Positions 58,915 to 64,000 of a DNA stretch of 64,000 bases are shown here, piece by piece (positions within the stretch are counted from its first letter, which is position 1; every line of letters begins with the position of its first letter). This DNA comes from Anaerolineales bacterium (GTDB taxonomy: Bacteria > Chloroflexota > Anaerolineae > 4572-78 > J111): the NCBI GenBank assembly GCA_015075185.1, contig JABTUW010000001.1, positions 1,984,001 through 2,048,000 on the forward strand, given 5' to 3'. The position numbers were made by a program, and so were the translations under genes. The notes under the pieces were generated by a model. The model was not told the DNA's origin and did no database searches. It saw nothing but the letters and a program-made list of their open reading frames with translations.

Positions 58915-60504
58915 ATGACCTACAGAATCCTTATCACTGACGATTTATCGCCGGAGGGATTGGCTCTGCTGGAGGCAGCCGACGATGTTCATTTTGACGT
59001 CGTTAAAGGCTTGACCCCGGCGACCCTGACCGAACGCATTCCCGGCTACGATGGGTTGATCGTCCGCAGCAGCGTCAGGGTAACGGAAGAGGTCCTAGCT
59101 GCCGCCGACCGGCTGAAAGTGGTGGGCCGGGCCGGCGTCGGCGTGGATAATATTGACGTCGGCACGGCCAGTATGCGCGGCGTGATTGTGACCAACACAC
59201 CGGGAGCCAATACCATTGCTACGGCTGAACACACCATGGCTCTGTTGCTGGCGCTCTGCCGCCATGTTCCCCAGGCTTATATCAGCCTGAAAGGGGGTGA
59301 ATGGGCGCGCAAGAAATTCATGGGCATCCAGCTCTACCGTAAAACCATCGGGATCATCGGCATGGGGCGAATTGGGGCGCGGGTCGCCTTGCGCTGCCAG
59401 TCCTTTGGCATGGATGTGCTGGCCTACGACCCCTACCTGAGCGACGAGATAGCCCATGACCTCAAGGTAAAGCCGGTTGACCTGGCCGAGTTATATGCCC
59501 AATCGGATTTTATCTCGCTTCACGCCGCGCTGACCGGGCAGACTGAAAAAATGATTGACGCCAAAGCTATTGCCCAGATGAAAGACGGGGTACACCTGAT
59601 TAATGCTGCCCGTGGGGCGCTGATTGACGAGGCGGCCCTGGTTGCCGGCTTGAGGTCGGGCAAAATTGCCGGGGCTGCTCTGGATGTCTTTGCCGAGGAG
59701 CCGCTTGCGCCGGATAGTCCCCTGCTAAAGATGGACAACGTCATTGTCACCCCTCACCTGGCTGCCAGCACGGTTGAAGCGCAGCAAGATGTGGGCACTC
59801 AGATCGTTGAGCAAATCCTGGACACCCTGCGCGGGCGTGATTACCGTAACGCCATTAATATGCCGATTGTGGACGCCAAGTTGTTGCAGCAGTTGCGCCC
59901 GTATTTGAACCTGGCCGAAAAAGTAGGCAGTCTGCAAACCCAGTTGGCCGAGGATGCGGTACAGCGAGTCGAGGTGGAGATCAAGGGTGAAGAACTGGCC
60001 GATCAGATTAAGCCGATCACCGTGGCCATCCTCAAGGGTTTGCTGGAGCCGGTGCTGCACGAAGGAGTGAACTACATCAACGCGCCCCACCTGGCCCGGC
60101 AGCGCGGGATGGTCGTCTCGCAAACCAGCGGCCTGCCCGCGCCCGATTATCCCAATCTGATCTCTTGCCGGGTCGTCTGGACTGGCGGCAGCCGGACGGT
60201 TGCCGCGACGCTGTTTCACGACAACGAGCCGCGCCTGGTGCAAATTGACGAATATCATTTCGATGTGCGGCCGGAGGGCCAGATTTTGGTCATGGGTAAT
60301 CACGACCGGCCCGGTTTTATTGGCCGGGTTGGGACGGTGCTGGGTGAACATGGCATCAATATTGCCGCCTGGCGCTATGGTCGAACCCACCCTTATGGGC
60401 TGGCCCTGTCCTTTATTCGCCTGGACAGCGACATCCCTGACGAAGTTATCAGTATTTTGCTCGATTATGAGCCGGTCATCTGGATTAAGAAAGTACAGTT
60501 GTAA
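58915..60504 (+). CDS. serA: D-3-phosphoglycerate dehydrogenase
   Basis: 529 residues, the long form. It oxidises 3-phosphoglycerate with NAD, the first step of serine synthesis. Signatures: LKVVGRAGVGVDNIDVGTAS, the Rossmann loop TIGIIGMGRIGARVALRC, LINAARGALIDEAALVAGLR, ALDVFAEEPLAPDSPLL and the catalytic His in VIVTPHLAASTVEAQQDVGT. An intervening domain (ASB type, about 320-450) and a C-terminal ACT domain (ILVMGNHDRPGFIGRVGTVL, NIAAWRYGRTH) allow serine feedback. Start: the ATG at 58915, six bases after CAGGAG; another ATG four bases earlier is out of frame. Confidence 0.97.
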   Translation: MTYRILITDDLSPEGLALLEAADDVHFDVVKGLTPATLTERIPGYDGLIVRSSVRVTEEVLAAADRLKVVGRAGVGVDNIDVGTASMRGVIVTNTPGANTIATAEHTMALLLALCRHVPQAYISLKGGEWARKKFMGIQLYRKTIGIIGMGRIGARVALRCQSFGMDVLAYDPYLSDEIAHDLKVKPVDLAELYAQSDFISLHAALTGQTEKMIDAKAIAQMKDGVHLINAARGALIDEAALVAGLRSGKIAGAALDVFAEEPLAPDSPLLKMDNVIVTPHLAASTVEAQQDVGTQIVEQILDTLRGRDYRNAINMPIVDAKLLQQLRPYLNLAEKVGSLQTQLAEDAVQRVEVEIKGEELADQIKPITVAILKGLLEPVLHEGVNYINAPHLARQRGMVVSQTSGLPAPDYPNLISCRVVWTGGSRTVAATLFHDNEPRLVQIDEYHFDVRPEGQILVMGNHDRPGFIGRVGTVLGEHGINIAAWRYGRTHPYGLALSFIRLDSDIPDEVISILLDYEPVIWIKKVQL

Positions 60505-60515
60505 ACTTTAAAAAA

Positions 60516-60558
60516 GGTGACTGGCACTTGGTTAGCAAGGAGAAAAGTGCCAGTCACC
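60516..60558. repeat. palindromic repeat, family C copy 2
   Basis: GGTGACTGGCACTT (60516-60529) and AAGTGCCAGTCACC (60545-60558) are exact complements with a 15-base loop. It lies directly after serA, so families C elements frame the serB-serA pair. Confidence 0.75.
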
Positions 60559-60610
60559 TATGTAACATTTTGCCCGGTTCTGCGTCTAATTCAATGGAGG
60601 TACTTTAATT

Positions 60611-61612
60611 ATGGACTTGACCCTAAATCAAACGATTGGAAATCCTCATGAAGATCGTAATATGGTGCGTGATACTGTCATTCTTGGCTCCGGTCCGGCG
60701 GGACTGACGGCAGCGTTGTATGCGGCTCGAGCTAATTTGAAACCCCTGGTCATTACCGGCAGCGAACTGGGTGGCCAGATTGCCACGACCACCGATGTTG
60801 AAAATTTCCCCGGCTTTCCCGAAGGCTTGATGGGCCCCGAACTGGTCGAAAAAATGCAGGCTCAGGCCGAGCGTTTTGGGGCCGAGGTGACAATAGATAC
60901 GGTGCAGCAGGTTGACCTGAGCCAGCGCCCCTTCCGGCTGACCGGCCACAACGGCGATTATTACGCCAAAAGCTTGATTATTACCACCGGCGCTTCGCCG
61001 CGCAAGCTGGGTGTGCCGGGCGAGCCGGAGTTTGTGGGGCGGGGCGTCAGCTATTGCGCCACCTGCGATGGCTTTTTCTTCCGTGACAAAGATGTAGTTG
61101 TGATCGGCGGGGGTGACAGCGCCTTGCAGGAAGCTATTTTCCTGACCAAGTTTGCCCGCCAGGTGACCATTATTCACCGGCGTGATTCGCTGCGGGCTGG
61201 TTACACCCTGCAAGCTCGCGCTCAGAAAAATGAAAAAATCTCTTTTATCTGGGATACGGTTGTCACCAGAATTAATGGTGATCCGGTCGTCACCAGTATT
61301 GATTTGAAGAATGTGAAGACCGGCGAAACCTGGACCCGCCCCACCGATGGCGTCTTCATCTTCATCGGTCACCTGCCCAACTCCTACCTGTTCCAGGGAC
61401 AGCTTGATATTGACGACCAGGGTTACCTGATCACCGATAAAGAGCTGCGCACCAGTGTCGAGGGGGTCTGGGCTGCTGGGGAGATTGCCGACCCGGTCTT
61501 CAAGCAGGCCATCACCTCGGCCGGGATGGGCGCCGCCGCTGCCATTGCCGCCGAACGGTGGCTGGCGGAACACGAGGACGAGCCGGAACCGGCACTGGTG
61601 GCGGTGAGTTGA
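60611..61612 (+). CDS. trxB: Thioredoxin reductase
   Basis: 333 residues, with GGAGG 11 bases before the ATG. FAD loop VILGSGPAGLTAALYAARAN, GGQIATTTDVENFPGFPEG, the redox-active CATC (C149 and C152) in GRGVSYCATCDGFFF, NADPH loop VVVIGGGDSALQEAIFLTKF, HRRDSLRA, and VWAAGEIADPVFKQAITSAG. The NADPH motif has the GGGDSA and HRR pattern of NADPH-dependent enzymes. It keeps thioredoxin reduced. The C-terminal 15 residues are an acidic extension. Confidence 0.95.
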   Translation: MDLTLNQTIGNPHEDRNMVRDTVILGSGPAGLTAALYAARANLKPLVITGSELGGQIATTTDVENFPGFPEGLMGPELVEKMQAQAERFGAEVTIDTVQQVDLSQRPFRLTGHNGDYYAKSLIITTGASPRKLGVPGEPEFVGRGVSYCATCDGFFFRDKDVVVIGGGDSALQEAIFLTKFARQVTIIHRRDSLRAGYTLQARAQKNEKISFIWDTVVTRINGDPVVTSIDLKNVKTGETWTRPTDGVFIFIGHLPNSYLFQGQLDIDDQGYLITDKELRTSVEGVWAAGEIADPVFKQAITSAGMGAAAAIAAERWLAEHEDEPEPALVAVS

Positions 61613-61652
61613 GCTAAATCGTTTAGGATTAACCAATTTGGGTTGAAAATGT

Positions 61653-61701
61653 AGGACAAGCTGTTAGTTTGTCCGGTTGGGACAAGCTAACAGCTTGTCC
61701 T
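61653..61701. repeat. long palindrome after trxB
   Basis: AGGACAAGCTGTTAGTTTGTCC and GGACAAGCTAACAGCTTGTC plus CT form a 22-bp stem (one G-T pair) with loop GGTTG. GCAACTCG and a run of seven T follow, so it may double as the trxB terminator. The GGACA/TGTCC ends recall the element at 56753. Confidence 0.7.
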
Positions 61702-61727
61702 GCAACTCGTTTTTTTCCATGCAGTTG

Positions 61728-61758
61728 AGGAGGGCAAAAGTTTAACTTTTGCCCTCCT
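61728..61758. repeat. palindromic repeat, family A copy 2
   Basis: AGGAGGGCAAAAGTT and AACTTTTGCCCTCCT around a single T. The core is identical to 20968-20998; outer arms are AGGAGG/CCTCCT here and CGGAGT/ACTCCG there, so pairing is kept while sequence changes. Confidence 0.75.
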
Positions 61759-61844
61759 GACTTTGAATGATTTCCTCTTTCCCATTCCTTGTGGTAAAAT
61801 TGCACAATTATTCGGTAGTTTTGTAGTTTGGGATAAGGGGGACG

Positions 61845-64000
61845 ATGACTGTTGGGCAATTTATAGTAAATGGCCTGAGGTATCCCAATCCACTCTCCAA
61901 TCCCCAGCCAGTTTCACTGGCTGACTCACCCGTCGCTCTACTAACAATTTATACTCTGGGCCGCTTTGCCGTCTACTGTGGCAGTGAATTGATTGAAGAT
62001 GCCGCCTGGAAGCGGCGCAAGGCCAAGAGCCTTTTTAAGTTGTTGCTGCTGGCTCCGCAAGGCCAGCTTTTAAAAGACCGCCTCCTCGAATGGCTCTGGC
62101 CGGACCAGGACCCGGAACGGGCTGCCAATAATCTCCACCGCACTCTTTCTATTTTACGTCGTGTATTAGAGCCGCATCTGCCTAACGCGGCTGATTCTCG
62201 TTATATTTTTTTTCGAGATGGAAAACTAACCTTAAACCTGGAAGCGGTTGTCTGGATAGATGTGCTTGAGTTTGACCGCCTCATCCAGCTCGGACGGCAG
62301 CAGCCTAACCCCTTGCCTCATTTTGAGGCTGCCCGCCGCCTGTATCAGGGCGATTTTTTGCCCGAAGACCTGTATGAGGATTGGGCTAGCGATTATCGCC
62401 AGCGCTACCATTCAGCCTACTGCGCTTTAGTCAGGCACATGGCTGAGCTGTATACCCAGGCTGCGACTTACACAGAAGCGATCAATTGTTGGCAAGACCT
62501 GCTGTGCTTGGACCCAACGCACGAAGAAACTTATCAGGAGTTGATGCGGCTCTATACCCAGGTGGGGCAGCGCCACCAGGCTCTGCACCTCTACCAGCAG
62601 CTTTGCCAAACCTTGCAGCGTGAGCTGGAGGTCGAGCCGGCGGCTGAAACTACGGCGCTCTATCAAGCTATTGCCGAAAACCGCTGGCGGCCCGGCAGCC
62701 CCAAACCTACCCCCGTTTCTACCCTTATCACGGGACCGGCGCGTTGGCTCGAAACGCCGCAACGGCGGCCGCTGGTCGGTCGTGATGTCGAGTTGCGCCA
62801 CTTAGCTGAATTAATCCAGCAGGCTGAAGCCGGGCACGGGCAGGTCGTCCTTTTGTGCGGGGAGCAGGGTGTGGGCAAAAGTCGCCTGGCCGAAGAGGCG
62901 CTGCTTCGCGCCCAGGCCGGAGGGCTGCGGGTCCTTTATGGGGCCGCCTATGAGCAGGAGGGACATTTGCCTTACGGCCCTTTTGTCGAGGCGATTCGCA
63001 GCGGGCTAACCGGCCAGGCGCATCAGACCCTGCGGGAAAAGCTGGGGAATTTAAGCCATGATTTGGCCCGGCTTCTCCCAGAGTTAGCCGAAGCCAGCCA
63101 TCCCTCCGCGACTCCCCTGGAACCAGAGTTAGGCCAGGAGCGGCAGCGTTTGTTCGACGCTGTCGCAGCGGCCTTGATTGCCTTTGCCCAGGATGCCGGT
63201 TTGATCGTGTTTCTGGATGACCTCCACGCAGCGGGCGAGTCCAGTTTGCAGCTTTTGCACTATCTGGCCCGGCGGATTGCCAACACTCCGATCCTGATCC
63301 TCTGTACTATCCGCGAAGAAAAAGCACAGCCCGGCAGCCCGATTGCCCGGCTTTGCAGCGAATTGCTCAGCCATCGTTTGGGCCAGCGCCTCGATTTATC
63401 CCCCCTCGACCCTGTTGAAGCAGCCCAATTCTGTTCCAACCTGCTGGGCGCGGGTATCTTAGCTCCAGACCTGGCTGAAGCTATCTTTTATCTGACCGAA
63501 GGCAATCCCTTTTTTGTCCAGGAAATTGTCCTGGCCCTCCTTGAGACAGGCAGAATTGAGCAGGCAAGCGGCTGTTGGCGCTTCACCCCCGGTCTGGTTG
63601 AATTTGGACAAAAACTGGCGCGAGGCAGTGAATTTATCATCCCGGCCAGCGTCCGCGAAGTGATCAGGCTGCACCTGGCCCGTCTCAGCGTGGAAGTCTA
63701 TCGCCTGGCCGGGTTGGCGGCGGTGATTGGCCGGGAGTTTAGCTATGCCTTGCTGCACACAGCCAGCCAATTGGATAATGCCACCCAGTTGGACTTGCTT
63801 GAGGAAATGCTGGCAGCTTACTTGATTGAAGAGACGGGCGCCGGCTACCGCTTCCGGCATGGCCTGATTCGGCAGGTGCTCTATGATGAGCTGACGCTGC
63901 ATCGCCGTATCTGGCTGCACGGACAGGTGGCCCAGGCCCTGGAGCGGCTGTATATTAACCAGCTTGATGAGCAGGCAGCGATTTTTGTTTATCATTACGA
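61845..64000 (+). CDS. BTAD-containing transcriptional regulator with ATPase domain (cut by window edge)
   Basis: Open from the ATG at 61845 (AAGGGG upstream) to the window end, at least 718 residues. About residues 35-130 are an OmpR-like winged helix (LTIYTLGRFAVYCGSELIED, LLEWLWPDQDPERAANNLHR). Residues about 130-270 are the bacterial transcriptional activator domain, TPR-like (LYTQAATYTEAINCWQDLLC, LDPTHEETYQELMRLYTQVG). An AAA/STAND ATPase follows with Walker A LLCGEQGVGKSRLAEEALLR (Lys 345) and Walker B LIVFLDDLHAAGESSLQLLH. More helical repeats or a LuxR-type end probably follow outside. It is likely a large signal-integrating activator. Confidence 0.93.
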   Translation, partial: MTVGQFIVNGLRYPNPLSNPQPVSLADSPVALLTIYTLGRFAVYCGSELIEDAAWKRRKAKSLFKLLLLAPQGQLLKDRLLEWLWPDQDPERAANNLHRTLSILRRVLEPHLPNAADSRYIFFRDGKLTLNLEAVVWIDVLEFDRLIQLGRQQPNPLPHFEAARRLYQGDFLPEDLYEDWASDYRQRYHSAYCALVRHMAELYTQAATYTEAINCWQDLLCLDPTHEETYQELMRLYTQVGQRHQALHLYQQLCQTLQRELEVEPAAETTALYQAIAENRWRPGSPKPTPVSTLITGPARWLETPQRRPLVGRDVELRHLAELIQQAEAGHGQVVLLCGEQGVGKSRLAEEALLRAQAGGLRVLYGAAYEQEGHLPYGPFVEAIRSGLTGQAHQTLREKLGNLSHDLARLLPELAEASHPSATPLEPELGQERQRLFDAVAAALIAFAQDAGLIVFLDDLHAAGESSLQLLHYLARRIANTPILILCTIREEKAQPGSPIARLCSELLSHRLGQRLDLSPLDPVEAAQFCSNLLGAGILAPDLAEAIFYLTEGNPFFVQEIVLALLETGRIEQASGCWRFTPGLVEFGQKLARGSEFIIPASVREVIRLHLARLSVEVYRLAGLAAVIGREFSYALLHTASQLDNATQLDLLEEMLAAYLIEETGAGYRFRHGLIRQVLYDELTLHRRIWLHGQVAQALERLYINQLDEQAAIFVYHY

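Overview
The window reads as a chromosomal stretch of a free-living bacterium of moderately high GC, most likely a Chloroflexota member of the Anaerolineae type. This is inference from gene content: several surface proteins with long Thr-Pro stalks, a winged-helix/BTAD/ATPase regulator, DUF2723 and DUF11 proteins, a polyphosphate glucokinase, and frequent GTG/TTG starts. No rRNA, phage, plasmid or CRISPR region is visible. One insertion sequence is complete and precisely bounded.

Layout. 1-7300: the start of an ECF sigma factor, tRNA-Leu(CAA) with its own promoter, and four consecutive plus-strand genes for related membrane proteins. The four share a Thr-Pro stalk and a cysteine-containing C-terminal domain; the fourth carries four cytoplasmic cyclic-nucleotide-binding-like domains. 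7400-9800: a Trm112-like zinc peptide, a secreted metallopeptidase and pcm. 9857-11295: an ISKra4-like insertion sequence with a 9-bp target duplication and its transposase split by a +1 frameshift. 11500-18000: a GT2 glycosyltransferase facing a minus-strand group (TIR-domain protein, sugar nucleotidyltransferase, alanine dehydrogenase, aminotransferase). 18100-21650: rpsO, pnp, lepB. 21700-24900: receiver-domain proteins, a hydrolase and a GlsB-like protein. 24970-26600: a Cys/Met PLP enzyme behind a clear SAM-I riboswitch with terminator hairpins. 26700-32500: GNAT, a DUF2723 membrane protein, a lipoprotein membrane-fusion protein, a ribbon-helix-helix-like protein, DUF4126. 32800-35800: a second kind of stalked protein made of five repeats and broken by a frameshift, then ppgK. 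36400-45800: a plus-strand run of small-molecule enzymes (MocR, phosphoesterase, DMT exporter, PaiB, threonine dehydratase, MOSC, PNPOx-like, PhzF, VOC, PAP2-like). 46000-51500: a DUF11 repeat protein, ychF, a small RHH protein and a degenerate receiver. 52000-56800: a MutS-like ATPase and lon. 57000-64000: a hydrolase, serB-serA, trxB and the start of a large BTAD/ATPase regulator.

How genes work together. serB and serA form a serine biosynthesis pair. rpsO and pnp are adjacent with a hairpin between them, as in many bacteria. The riboswitch ties the PLP enzyme to methionine metabolism. The four stalked proteins look like one expanded surface system.

The most unusual feature is the density of short palindromic repeats. 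At least four families occur twice each in this window, some with compensatory arm changes. Two further families run into coding sequence and add related peptide tails or loops to unrelated proteins, resembling protein-coding palindromic elements known from Rickettsia. All assignments rest on reading the sequence; no database search was run.
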